DNA of 43,560 nucleotides from a virus: positions 1 to 43,560 of the IMG/VR virus record IMGVR_UViG_3300044712_000855; one strand, given 5' to 3'. The position numbers and the translations under genes are program-made. Below the pieces are notes generated by a model, which saw only the letters and a program-made list of their open reading frames with translations, was not told the DNA's origin and made no database searches. How positions within the stretch are numbered: the first letter of the stretch is position 1; each line of letters begins with the position of its first letter. This document shows positions 14,559 to 21,458 of this stretch, one piece after another.

Positions 14559-14724
14559 GCACGGCCTTCGGAATCAGAATCACGAGCTCCTCGCCGATGT
14601 AGTCAGCAGGCACCCTGATTTTGCCATACTTGCCAATCACCTCAACACCGACCTTCTCGCGAAGCGCCTTGTGATAGTCTTCCGAGTAATTCAGCGTCAG
14701 ATTTTCTGCACCAGCCGGAATCAT
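14512..14724 (-). CDS. DUF2080/AbrB-like small DNA-binding protein
   Basis: A 70-residue protein: MIPAGAENLTLNYSEDYHKA, then GKYGKIRVPADYIGEELVILIP, the small beta-hairpin DNA-binding pattern of the archaeal DUF2080/AbrB-like group. The ATG overlaps the first of three TTAGCTA repeats and lies about 30 nt from a TATA-like AATAAATA, so translation is probably leaderless and self-repressed. The first gene of the minus-strand module and a good candidate switch between modules. Confidence 0.7.
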   Translation of the reverse strand: MIPAGAENLTLNYSEDYHKALREKVGVEVIGKYGKIRVPADYIGEELVILIPKAVHDRIKARRGAQSGSR

Positions 14725-14757
14725 TAGCTATAATTAGCTAATATTAGCTATTTATTT
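14723..14757 (-). promoter_or_regulatory. Operator of three TTAGCTA repeats at 10-bp spacing plus TATA box
   Basis: ATTAGCTA occurs at 14723-14730, 14733-14740 and 14743-14750, exactly one helical turn apart. The last two form the palindrome TAGCTAATATTAGCTA. They fill the interval between the AATAAA TATA box (14751-14757) and the start codon. Binding here would block transcription start. The downstream AbrB-like protein is the obvious candidate ligand. Confidence 0.65.
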
Positions 14758-14875
14758 CTTCCGGTACTGAACAAGGTTTGCCAACGACGATGTCCTGCCG
14801 AGAAGGAATTTACACGGGATCAGGTAGTTTTTACACAAGAAGGAGTTCTTACACAAAGCCATGAATATAGCAACA

Positions 14876-14895
14876 TTTATATATAAGTACATCCT
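14876..14895 (+). promoter_or_regulatory. First early promoter of the plus-strand module
   Basis: TTTATATA at 14876-14883 followed by GTACATCC at 14887-14894. Predicted start about 14905, followed by GGTGAT and the ATG at 14917. The spacing of the GTAYATCC word from the TATA box (11 nt) matches that of the promoters at 15467 and 21454. Upstream, TTACAC occurs three times (14810, 14831, 14849). Confidence 0.6.
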
Positions 14896-14916
14896 AATAA
14901 GGAGTAGGTGATAAAC

Positions 14917-15075
14917 ATGAGTACCACATGGACCCACAACTTCAACCCCGCAGGATACCTCGCAGACGAGATACGAGAGAACCTCAAGCGCTGCACATGC
15001 GAACAGTGCGCAGCAAAAAGAAACCTAGAGCGCATTGCAAGACAAAACAGCGGCCTCACAGGGGCGAGAGCATGA
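14917..15075 (+). CDS. Early small protein with Cys cluster
   Basis: A 52-residue protein starting MSTTWTHNFNPAG with AGGAGTAGGTGAT upstream. A CTCEQC motif (C26, C28, C31) could bind metal alone or as half of a site with the next protein. First gene of the plus-strand module; its stop overlaps the next ATG (ATGA). No family recognised. Confidence 0.65.
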   Translation: MSTTWTHNFNPAGYLADEIRENLKRCTCEQCAAKRNLERIARQNSGLTGARA

Positions 15076-15188
15076 GCCACTACGAAGACAAGTGCGCAGA
15101 CAGAGAATGCGAGACGTGCTGGCCAAGAAACGAAGAAGAACACAACCAGGCGCCAGCGATCGAGCGCAAGGTACGAACGAGCAAATGA
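15072..15188 (+). CDS. Early small Cys-rich protein
   Basis: A 38-residue ORF coupled by ATGA to the preceding gene. MSHYEDKCADRECETCWPRN carries C8, C13 and C16; the end is basic. Too small to classify. The two adjacent Cys-cluster proteins could act together. Confidence 0.5.
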   Translation: MSHYEDKCADRECETCWPRNEEEHNQAPAIERKVRTSK

Positions 15189-15466
15189 CTGGCCAAATCA
15201 AGCACCAAAAACAGCGAAAAAAGACCGGTTCACCACTCTCCAGGGGCCGGTTCCTTGTTTCCCGATACATACGAAAAAGAGGAAAAAAAACTAGTCCTAT
15301 AAAATTTGTATTACTCTATAGCTATTATATCAAATTATATATATATACTTTATGTTTATGTATTGTAGAGGGACAGGTTGTCACTATCTCCTTATTACGT
15401 TGTATTATGCCGATTCCGCAAAACCTATATGCTCCACAACACGCGTAGAATATCCATTTCAAAGCA
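15189..15466. other. Intergenic region, AT-rich, no gene seen
   Basis: About 280 nt between the first two early transcripts. It begins with two partial CCGGTT repeats, then a purine run, then a very AT-rich stretch with TATATATATACTTTATG near 15340, which might be another start site. No convincing ORF with a ribosome-binding site was found; an untranslated leader is possible. Confidence 0.4.
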
Positions 15467-15486
15467 TTTATATACTAGTATATCCA
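15467..15486 (+). promoter_or_regulatory. Early promoter with GTATATCC element
   Basis: TTTATATA at 15467-15474 and GTATATCCA at 15478-15486. The predicted start near 15496 gives a 30-nt leader with GAGGT before the ATG at 15526. Confidence 0.6.
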
Positions 15487-15525
15487 TTCACACCGTTAAA
15501 CACACGAATTCAAGAGGTACAACCC

Positions 15526-16131
15526 ATGACACAAACCACAACAACCCTGCAAGAACCAGAGCACCATGCACCGACAGCCGAACACCCGGAGCACATAGGA
15601 ACAGTCAAAGATACAGCGGTGCACATCTACACAAAGCAATCATTCACGAACCCATCGCGCTCCTACTGGGTCGTGCAAGTGCACAGCCCGCGCATGAAAG
15701 ACGCTAGGCGAGAAGCATATAACAGAGAAGACGACGCTCGACACGTCGCAGTGAGCAAGCTCGAGAGCCTACAGGCGCACGAAGACAGAAAAGCCAACTG
15801 GAAGGCAGAAGCACAGCGCAAAGCGCAAGAGTTCCGCCAGAACCTCAAAGTCGGCGACATCTTGACCGCATCGTGGGGCTACGAACAAACCAATATCGAG
15901 TTCTACGAAGTCCTGCGCATCAAAGGCGGCATGGTGACGGTGCGCGAGCTCATGCACGCGAGCAGAGAGACGGGCTTCATGTCCGGCGAATGCGTGCCGA
16001 TCCCTGGGCGCTACCTCGAACGCGAGCCAGAGCTAACGCGCCGCATCGGGCCCGGATATGTCAAGATCAACGACTGCATCACCGCGCACGCATGGGACGG
16101 CCAGGCGGAGCACTGGAGCAGCTACGCATAA
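15526..16131 (+). CDS. Phage-type protein with WGYEQTN motif
   Basis: A 201-residue protein. The N-terminal half is a charged helical segment (DARREAYNREDDARHVAVSKLES...). The second half has the pattern VGDILTASWGYEQTNIEFYEVLRI, which recurs in uncharacterised phage and plasmid proteins of many hosts, followed by a beta-rich end with TRRIGPGYVKI. Start at ATG 15526 rather than any upstream start because the TATA box and leader end there. Function unknown; early expression suggests host take-over or replication support. Confidence 0.75.
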   Translation: MTQTTTTLQEPEHHAPTAEHPEHIGTVKDTAVHIYTKQSFTNPSRSYWVVQVHSPRMKDARREAYNREDDARHVAVSKLESLQAHEDRKANWKAEAQRKAQEFRQNLKVGDILTASWGYEQTNIEFYEVLRIKGGMVTVRELMHASRETGFMSGECVPIPGRYLEREPELTRRIGPGYVKINDCITAHAWDGQAEHWSSYA

Positions 16132-16143
16132 GGAGGCGACAAC

Positions 16144-16404
16144 ATGAAACTACCACCCGCGAAAACGTACACAGAACTACGCGAATACATAAGAAACATC
16201 GGTTGGAGAGCGATGAACACGTTCGACACCATCACCGCCATGACACAACAAGAAGAGGGCTGCAGCAAACGACAGGCAGAAGCCGCCATCCTGTCGTGGT
16301 GGAACATGAGCGACAAGTACGATATCCGTATGAACTGCCTCGGCAGCGTGCTCCTCAGCGAGTTCAAGAAGTCATTACGCAAGCACGGCCGCGAAGGGTG
16401 GTGA
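16144..16404 (+). CDS. Small early protein of unknown function
   Basis: An 86-residue protein with AAGGAGGCGAC upstream, starting MKLPPAKTYTELREY. Helical, with CSKRQAEAAILSWWNMSDKYD in the middle, which has a helix-turn-helix-like feel but no clear match. Stop is 2 nt before the next ATG. Confidence 0.65.
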   Translation: MKLPPAKTYTELREYIRNIGWRAMNTFDTITAMTQQEEGCSKRQAEAAILSWWNMSDKYDIRMNCLGSVLLSEFKKSLRKHGREGW

Positions 16405-16406
16405 TA

Positions 16407-17093
16407 ATGGGATTCTCACACTATTGGGAATACCACACCATACCGAGGTCGACGCTGCGCGACATCGCGCAGGACTTCGCGCTCCTGGTCCCGGTGCTCC
16501 GGGACGCAGGGGTCCCGCTCGCCGGGCCGGACGGCACGGGCTCGCCAGAGGTCAAAGATACCATCCTTGCCTTCAACGGCTGCGAGCAATGCGGCCACGT
16601 CAAGACGGAAGGGCTCGGCATCGCGTGGCCTGCAGACGACGCGGGCGACGTGCACACGTTCGAGGACAACAGAGGCACGGGGACGCAGGAGACAGCCGAC
16701 AGCGTACGATCCGGCGCCTGGTTCGCGGGTGCGCTCCTCAGCGCGAGGACGTGCGGCGGGGATTGCTCGCATGAGTCCTTTATCCTGCAGGCAGACGAAC
16801 CGCCGAAGACGTGCCCGTATCCTGGACCGTACGGCCACCTACTGATGAAGCCAGAGGACGCGCTACGCTTCGATTGCACGAAGACCGCATTTAAGCCGTA
16901 CGACCTCGCCGTACAGTGCGCGTTAATCATCGCACGCCACCACATGCGCAAGGACGCGCAGGTCTTCAAGGTCAAGAGCGACGGCACGCGCCGACAGTGG
17001 GGCGAGGCCGTCCTACTGTGCGCGACAGAGCTCGGCATAACGGATTTCGATCTCGACACTGAACCAGAACAAAAACAGCAGGTGAACGCATGA
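16407..17093 (+). CDS. Phage-type hypothetical protein (GFSHYWEY N-terminus)
   Basis: A 228-residue protein. The opening MGFSHYWEYHTIP and internal NGCEQCGHVKTEGLGI, FDCTKTAFKPYDLAVQCALIIARHH are typical of a widespread, uncharacterised phage/microbial family whose members begin G-x-S-H-Y-W. Several Cys/His residues (CEQCGH) could bind metal. The predicted core is mixed alpha/beta. Strong coupling: 2 nt after the previous stop, ATGA overlap with the next gene. Confidence 0.75.
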   Translation: MGFSHYWEYHTIPRSTLRDIAQDFALLVPVLRDAGVPLAGPDGTGSPEVKDTILAFNGCEQCGHVKTEGLGIAWPADDAGDVHTFEDNRGTGTQETADSVRSGAWFAGALLSARTCGGDCSHESFILQADEPPKTCPYPGPYGHLLMKPEDALRFDCTKTAFKPYDLAVQCALIIARHHMRKDAQVFKVKSDGTRRQWGEAVLLCATELGITDFDLDTEPEQKQQVNA

Positions 17094-17314
17094 ACCAACC
17101 ACAGAAGACTATAATGCAACACAACATCGAGACAGGGCTAAATCTGAACTGTGCCTGGTCCATTGTCGCGGGCGAAGCGAGCGACGGAGCGATTCAGCAA
17201 CCCGAATGGTACGCTTCCCGCTTCCGCGAGGTGCTCGCCATGGTAGAACGCGAGAACGAACGCGCACGAACAGAATCATGGGATAGATTCAACAAATACA
17301 ATCAATACGAGTGA
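17090..17314 (+). CDS. Small early protein of unknown function
   Basis: A 74-residue protein with an ATGA overlap upstream. It has a short hydrophobic segment (LNLNCAWSIVAGEASDG) followed by a charged helix (REVLAMVERENERARTE). No family recognised. Confidence 0.6.
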   Translation: MNQPQKTIMQHNIETGLNLNCAWSIVAGEASDGAIQQPEWYASRFREVLAMVERENERARTESWDRFNKYNQYE

Positions 17315-17379
17315 TGAGACCATGAACGATAGCACAGTCCGAGACATCATACGCGCCAGACTACAACGGGAGGATACCT

Positions 17380-17571
17380 ATGCCGAAGTACTTTGTGTTC
17401 ATAGAGACGGAGAAACTCAACGAGGAGCAGTTGCGGACGTTCAACTGGGCGATATCGAACCTCGCACTGCTGACGGACAAGAACAGGAAACCACTCCTTA
17501 GACGTGTGGAACTAGCCGAAAGCGTCGACCTGCGGTTCCTAGAGAACCACATAACGGAGCGTGTCCGGTGA
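17380..17571 (+). CDS. Small early protein of unknown function
   Basis: A 63-residue protein, MPKYFVFIETEKLNEEQLRTF..., with GGGAGG seven bases upstream. A different frame starting at 17322 overlaps most of it, but this frame has the better composition and ribosome-binding site. GTG of the next gene overlaps its stop. Confidence 0.6.
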   Translation: MPKYFVFIETEKLNEEQLRTFNWAISNLALLTDKNRKPLLRRVELAESVDLRFLENHITERVR

Positions 17572-17696
17572 CGCTCGGGACCTGCAGGCGGTGCGGCGCA
17601 GACTTCGAGGGGCTCATCCTCAAGGATGGCGACGATCTGTGCGCTGAGTGTCAATGGCTCGAGAAGCTCGAGAAGTACGAAGAGGGCCAACGATGA
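17568..17696 (+). CDS. Zinc-ribbon microprotein
   Basis: A 42-residue protein from a GTG overlapping the previous stop (GTGA). C6-x2-C9 and C25-x2-C28 form a compact zinc ribbon, followed by a charged tail (EKLEKYEEGQR). The next gene's ATG overlaps its stop. Role unknown; zinc ribbons of this size act in nucleic-acid or protein binding. Confidence 0.65.
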   Translation: MTLGTCRRCGADFEGLILKDGDDLCAECQWLEKLEKYEEGQR

Positions 17697-17809
17697 AACA
17701 CAACCTCTCACACACCTGTAGGTCTTGCGGTCTTCCCATCAGTCAACGCGACGCGATCCGGTGCGGTGGACAGTGCGTACAGTGCTACATGGAGGATGCG
17801 AGAAAATGA
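17693..17809 (+). CDS. Zinc-ribbon microprotein
   Basis: A 38-residue protein with C9-x2-C12 and C28-x2-C31 plus C24, starting in an ATGA overlap and ending in another (17806). Part of a run of four consecutive coupled zinc-ribbon genes. Confidence 0.65.
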   Translation: MKHNLSHTCRSCGLPISQRDAIRCGGQCVQCYMEDARK

Positions 17810-18075
17810 CACCCGACCTTGTCCCGATCGACGCGGAGCTCTTGCGCAAGATGCGCAGCGAAGGACGCGGGAGAGAAGCAGACGCACTCCTGCGAGCGTA
17901 CCACCAGGGCTGCGCCCGACAGCGAGCGCAGGATAAGCGCGAGGCGCGGACGCTTCAAAAGCGCAAGCTCAGAGCGTACGGTATCTGCCCGAGTTGTACA
18001 ATCCGCGAGACGCGACCAGGCCGCAGACTGTGCGAGGTCTGCGGGAAGGTACGCAAGCAAAGCGGTGACGCATGA
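17806..18075 (+). CDS. Basic helical protein with C-terminal zinc ribbon
   Basis: An 89-residue protein. Residues 10-58 form a basic helical segment (RQRAQDKREARTLQKRKLR), and C61-x2-C64 with C76-x2-C79 form a zinc ribbon. The basic helix plus ribbon suggests nucleic-acid binding. ATGA overlaps at both ends. Confidence 0.7.
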   Translation: MTPDLVPIDAELLRKMRSEGRGREADALLRAYHQGCARQRAQDKREARTLQKRKLRAYGICPSCTIRETRPGRRLCEVCGKVRKQSGDA

Positions 18076-18221
18076 CGGAGCCACGCGACGAGGTAGGGTT
18101 CGATCCCCTCACGCGATCCTTTTATTGCTTGATCTGCAAGCGCCAACGCGACACGATCGACGAAGTAAAACAATGCTGTGACCAACTCAAGACCCCAATA
18201 CCAAACAAGGTGATACCATGA
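18072..18221 (+). CDS. Small Cys-pair protein
   Basis: A 49-residue protein with C19-x2-C22 and C35-C36, in a chain of ATGA overlaps (18072 and 18218). It resembles a degenerate zinc ribbon. No family recognised. Confidence 0.6.
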   Translation: MTEPRDEVGFDPLTRSFYCLICKRQRDTIDEVKQCCDQLKTPIPNKVIP

Positions 18222-18475
18222 AGGACAAGACCACGCAGGCCATCCTGGCAAAGATACGCCAGCTCAAGGCGGACGCGGACTGGTACGCCAACCGCGCATC
18301 AGAGCTACGGCAGCGAGCCGTAGCACATGAAGCGAAGGCGAACATGATACGAGACGAGATACGCAATCTCAGCGATCAACCCGCGGACCTCGCTGCCGCA
18401 GCCGAGGCGCAGCGCGAGCACGACGAAGAGCAACAGCGAGAACGCGCAGAAGCCATGCGGAGCGTGGACGAATGA
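18218..18475 (+). CDS. Small coiled-coil protein
   Basis: An 85-residue protein almost entirely of predicted coiled coil (AILAKIRQLKADADWYANRA...EHDEEQQRERAEAMRSVDE), with AAGGTGAT upstream and ATGA overlaps on both sides. Unknown function. Confidence 0.65.
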   Translation: MKDKTTQAILAKIRQLKADADWYANRASELRQRAVAHEAKANMIRDEIRNLSDQPADLAAAAEAQREHDEEQQRERAEAMRSVDE

Positions 18476-18747
18476 GCACATTTGAAGATAATTTTCCATC
18501 ATTGCTCGGACTTCCGTGCATAACATGTTCAGAACGTGAGTTAATCCACCGAGGACTCGTTGTTCAACATCTAGAACAATACGGAGATAGAATAGAGCTA
18601 GCGATACCTGCGTCAACCATAAACACTCATTGTGTTGATAAGCAGAGAGTACGGGATGCGTTGCGATTCTGGTTCAGCGAAGATCGACATACCGTACACA
18701 GTACACAACAACGAATAGCAGAAATAAAAAAGGAGCTGGGATTATGA
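18472..18747 (+). CDS. FPSL/DKQRV family protein, copy 1
   Basis: A 91-residue protein with the three anchors shared by the three copies in this genome: N-terminal MSTFEDNFPSL, central THCVDKQRVRDAL, C-terminal IKKELGL. The stretch between the N-terminal and central anchors varies. Small proteins with FP-x-L near the start, C-[LV]-DKQRV and a terminal ELGL recur in phage genomes. The DNA is AT-richer than the neighbours. Coupled to the next gene (ATGA-type overlap at 18744). Function unknown. Confidence 0.7.
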   Translation: MSTFEDNFPSLLGLPCITCSERELIHRGLVVQHLEQYGDRIELAIPASTINTHCVDKQRVRDALRFWFSEDRHTVHSTQQRIAEIKKELGL

Positions 18748-19574
18748 GCGCTCCAAAACAGTTCTGGAATTGGGCCTATAACACGTACGGCGACGACACA
18801 GACAAGCTCGACATCATGGCGCACTACGACCCGAGCATCACGGAAGAGGAGAACCGGACGGAGATGCTTGAGCGCTTCCCGCCGACCGGATCATGGCGAC
18901 AGCAACTATCACACCCAGAAAAGGCGGAGATCGTCGCGCTCGAGCGCAGCAGAGCGTCAAGCCTCACGAGTGACGCGCCATTCAACCTCATGCTGCAAGG
19001 CGTGAAGGTCGTAGTAGTCCTCGGAGCGACAGGCAGCGGAAAGACTGCACTCATGCACCGTACCGCCGACTCGCTGCACGAGACGACGAGCCGCAAGGTG
19101 TACGTGTACCGTCACCCAACACCGCAGATTCTCCCGAAGCACTACGCGCAACTCTATCGTTTCGGTGACGTCGAGCACCTACGCGACTGTATACTGTGGC
19201 TGGACGAACCACAACTGAGCCTGCCGAAGTACGACAAGCACCAGAACGACACGATGCTGCGCCTCTTCTCTTTGTGCAGGCAACGTAACATCACTGTTAT
19301 CATCGGGACGAGTGATACGCGGTACGTGACGCGCGGCATGGAGGCGTACGTGGACGAGTGGATGCTCAAGGACCTCGAGCCGTCGATGGTCAAGAACGGC
19401 AGTATGGCGAAGAAGATCATCAAGGACAGCGTGCTCCTCGACATCGACGGCTATAGCTGCGCGGTTGACGAGTTCGTGCGCTACAACCGATCGTCTCCGC
19501 AGCACAACGGCCGCCACTGCTTCGCGCTTCCATCGTACTGGACCAACGCGCATTCAACGCCATACGGCGCATAA
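18744..19574 (+). CDS. P-loop NTPase (packaging/Zot-like or AAA-type ATPase)
   Basis: A 276-residue protein with Walker A GATGSGKT (94-101), Walker B CILWLDEPQ (149-157, Asp154, Glu155) and a strand-loop TVIIGTSDTRYVTRG (185-198) in the place of a sensor. The overall order resembles the small Zot/pI-type and HerA-related viral ATPases: P-loop, DE-x-Q, then a short C-terminal region. It also resembles helicase loaders. It lies in the early module well away from the terminase. This argues for a replication or DNA-handling role rather than packaging. Confidence 0.7.
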   Translation: MSAPKQFWNWAYNTYGDDTDKLDIMAHYDPSITEEENRTEMLERFPPTGSWRQQLSHPEKAEIVALERSRASSLTSDAPFNLMLQGVKVVVVLGATGSGKTALMHRTADSLHETTSRKVYVYRHPTPQILPKHYAQLYRFGDVEHLRDCILWLDEPQLSLPKYDKHQNDTMLRLFSLCRQRNITVIIGTSDTRYVTRGMEAYVDEWMLKDLEPSMVKNGSMAKKIIKDSVLLDIDGYSCAVDEFVRYNRSSPQHNGRHCFALPSYWTNAHSTPYGA

Positions 19575-19640
19575 AACAGCACCAAGAATTGCCAAAAAAA
19601 TACAATTCAGATAATAAGTATTATACGAACAGGTGATAAA

Positions 19641-19787
19641 ATGACAAGAATAAACGAAATTTACTTGTGGGAATGTAGCACGTGTGGCAGAACAGAATTC
19701 GTCGCTTTCGCTACCCACTATTGGCAAGGTGCTAAATGCCAAGGAGTAGTACTACAAAGGAAATTCATCGCAGAAAAGTTCGCATAA
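19641..19787 (+). CDS. Small Cys-pair protein
   Basis: A 48-residue protein with AGGTGATAAA upstream and its own AT-rich leader. C12-x2-C15 and C33 suggest a partial zinc site. The stop lies in the left arm of a 10-bp hairpin. Confidence 0.6.
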   Translation: MTRINEIYLWECSTCGRTEFVAFATHYWQGAKCQGVVLQRKFIAEKFA

Positions 19788-19803
19788 GATAAATTATGCG
19801 AAC
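19778..19803 (+). terminator. Hairpin at the end of the 48-residue gene
   Basis: GTTCGCATAA (19778-19787), loop GATAAA, TTATGCGAAC (19794-19803): a perfect 10-bp stem covering the stop codon. Followed by an A-rich rather than T-rich tract. It may act as a processing or attenuation signal, or as an operator for the next gene. Confidence 0.5.
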
Positions 19804-19860
19804 ACAACGAACAAAACTCCCAAAAAAACAGCCAACGAAACAACACAAAAAGGTGCTAAC

Positions 19861-20184
19861 GTGACAACCTTTGAAGAACAATTCCCCCCCCTTAAACCAT
19901 TCGTTCATACAACAACTATTGAACCAAATACTATATACTTTATTCCTATATCAGCAGTAGAAACGCATTGTGTAGATAAACAACGCGTGATAAATACACA
20001 CGAACAATTCAATAGTGTTTGTCTTCTCTGTGGTTTGTTGATTAAAAAAGCTCCCTATTGCTGGGAGAAACATCTCGAAGAAAAACACAAAGAACGTTAC
20101 GAAGACGATCTGCGCTTTGGAACTATAGAGACAAACTTCTTGTTCATCAATAGAGAGGATGAAACTAAGGAGCTGGGACTATGA
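19861..20184 (+). CDS. FPSL/DKQRV family protein with inserted zinc finger, copy 2
   Basis: A 107-residue protein from a GTG with AAAGGTGCTAAC upstream. It carries the family anchors MTTFEEQFPPL, THCVDKQRV and ETKELGL. Between the last two it has an insertion, CLLCGLLIKKAPYCWEKHLEEKH, which looks like a C2H2-type finger. The next copy follows at a four-base overlap. Confidence 0.7.
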   Translation: MTTFEEQFPPLKPFVHTTTIEPNTIYFIPISAVETHCVDKQRVINTHEQFNSVCLLCGLLIKKAPYCWEKHLEEKHKERYEDDLRFGTIETNFLFINREDETKELGL

Positions 20185-20435
20185 CAACGTTCGAAGAACA
20201 ATTCCCGAGTTTGGTTGGTAGGCGTATCCACATAGATGTGTGTGGGGATGAGTTGTATGTACCGAACGGAGACTACTTATCCTACACATCCATTGAGGAG
20301 TGCTGTCTCGACAAGCAGCGCGTTCGTGAGGCAGTCGGAGAGCTGACACGTCTGAGAGGGATAACTGTTGAGTGTCAGATTCACAATTCCATCACCACCG
20401 ACAGAGAACGCATCTTGAAGGAGTTGGGATTATGA
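20181..20435 (+). CDS. FPSL/DKQRV family protein, copy 3
   Basis: An 84-residue protein: MTTFEEQFPSL, EECCLDKQRVREAV, LKELGL. N-terminus almost identical to copy 2, so tandem duplication is likely. The middle differs in sequence and length. Coupled through ATGA overlaps with both neighbours. Confidence 0.7.
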   Translation: MTTFEEQFPSLVGRRIHIDVCGDELYVPNGDYLSYTSIEECCLDKQRVREAVGELTRLRGITVECQIHNSITTDRERILKELGL

Positions 20436-20611
20436 CCTACATGACGTACGACTACGGCTTCAACCGCCAGGAGATCAAGGCGAAGATGCGCGAGAGAGAA
20501 GCTATCCGACAAAACATCTGGCGGCTCAACAAGAAAGCCGATTTGCTCAGCGGGAAACTCGCGGCGATCGACGCGGAGCTCGCGCAGCACCGAGTCGACG
20601 TGCGCGTCTGA
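20432..20611 (+). CDS. Small helical protein
   Basis: A 59-residue, charged, helical protein (MTYMTYDYGFNRQEIKAKMRERE...) starting within the previous stop. Last gene before a pyrimidine-tract terminator. Its end overlaps the convergent membrane-protein frame. Confidence 0.6.
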   Translation: MTYMTYDYGFNRQEIKAKMREREAIRQNIWRLNKKADLLSGKLAAIDAELAQHRVDVRV

Positions 20612-21041
20612 CGATACTCTCTTTTTCTCTTCGATTCTCCAGCTCTTGCGACATCAAGCTGTCATCCGTTCGATCAACGTCGCGCACGAGTAAGTCCGGC
20701 GTCGGAGGACGATCGCGAGCGTCCAGGCGCGACCACGTCGCACCGCCAGCGAAGATACCGATGACGCCGCCAGCGAAGAGCGTGACAGCAGCGATAAACG
20801 ACAACTCACCGATACTGAACGACCCGTACGCGAGCCACGCCGCCGTGGTGCACAGCACGCCGACCACACAAGTATAGATGACGCTTCGACGGAAGGAGAC
20901 AGCGCTCTCGATCGCCAGCCAGTCTTCGTACTTTGGGTCGCTCGGGAGGGGCGGCCAGATCGTGCCTTGCGGATCATCGACGTGCGTCATGAAGAGGGTG
21001 GCGCAAGAGAAAACGCGCTGCGCCATCGCAGTTGGGTGCAT
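20547..21041 (-). CDS. Membrane protein under the palindromic divergent promoter
   Basis: A 164-residue protein and the only minus-strand gene within the early module. Start at ATG 21041 (MHPTAMAQ), about 42 nt from the centre of the shared TATA palindrome; ATG 21026 and later Met are alternatives. Two hydrophobic helices (about residues 51-70 and 76-98, rich in Gly and Ala), then an Arg/Asp-rich tail, of which the last part overlaps the convergent gene. Possible roles include superinfection exclusion or lysis control in the manner of a lysogeny-type switch, but there is no direct evidence. Confidence 0.55.
   Translation of the reverse strand: MHPTAMAQRVFSCATLFMTHVDDPQGTIWPPLPSDPKYEDWLAIESAVSFRRSVIYTCVVGVLCTTAAWLAYGSFSIGELSFIAAVTLFAGGVIGIFAGGATWSRLDARDRPPTPDLLVRDVDRTDDSLMSQELENRREKESIVRRARRLGAARAPRRSPRVSR
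20618..20632 (+). terminator. Pyrimidine-tract terminator
   Basis: TCTCTTTTTCTCTTC directly after the stop of the 59-residue gene. Similar to the tracts after late structural genes. Also lies inside the convergent minus-strand frame. Confidence 0.5.
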
Positions 21042-21072
21042 TGGACCCCGATCTTGGTACTAACACCAACCA

Positions 21073-21094
21073 CGCAAGGTATATATACCTTGCG
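21073..21094. promoter_or_regulatory. Perfect 22-bp palindrome containing a TATA box, divergent promoter
   Basis: CGCAAGGTATA joined to its exact reverse complement. The central GGTATATATACC is a TATA box on both strands, and CGCAAG on each side fills the BRE position. Plus-strand start predicted about 21108-21111, minus-strand about 21057. Any dimeric repressor binding the palindrome would compete with TBP/TFB for both directions at once. Confidence 0.7.
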
Positions 21095-21110
21095 TGAGCG
21101 AAATGACCTT

Positions 21111-21458
21111 GTGTCATACAACGACGTCCTACAACGCGCAGACTGGCTCTCAAGCACACAAATGTACAAACGCCTGCCTGCACTCGTGCACCTCATCAAC
21201 GACAGAAACGCTTGGTCAAGCGGGGTACTCTACGACGCCGCGGTCGATCAAGGATATCGGATGTCATACAGCACCTTCCAACGCGACATCGACCTCTGTG
21301 AGTCGATGAACTTCGTGAGCGCAGATCAAGGAGCGTGGGGCGCCGGACGCAGCACGCTCATCGCGATCAATAAGGGCGCGATCGAGCTTTTGACAACAGC
21401 GAAAATACCTTGCCTACCATCAAGACCGCTCAAGAAAACTCAGCCACGCAAGATTTAA
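21111..21458 (+). CDS. Winged-helix regulator, leaderless GTG start
   Basis: A 115-residue protein. The frame is open upstream, but the GTG at 21111 (MSYNDVLQRADWL...) lies 28 nt from the TATA centre, which marks it as the leaderless start. Helices LPALVHLINDRN and YSTFQRDIDLCESMNFVSADQG followed by RSTLIAINKGAIELL fit a winged-helix DNA-binding domain. It is the natural candidate for binding the 22-bp palindrome in its own promoter. Its stop overlaps the TATA box of the next gene. Confidence 0.65.
   Translation: MSYNDVLQRADWLSSTQMYKRLPALVHLINDRNAWSSGVLYDAAVDQGYRMSYSTFQRDIDLCESMNFVSADQGAWGAGRSTLIAINKGAIELLTTAKIPCLPSRPLKKTQPRKI

Noticed and set aside
14752-14937. 61-codon minus-strand ORF between the divergent modules
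   Set aside because: It covers TATA boxes and repeat elements on both strands and has no ribosome-binding site or family resemblance.
17322-17501. 59-codon ORF overlapping the 63-residue gene at 17380
   Set aside because: It has a plausible start (GTGAT upstream), but two thirds of it lies in the other frame of a better-supported gene and its composition is shadow-like.
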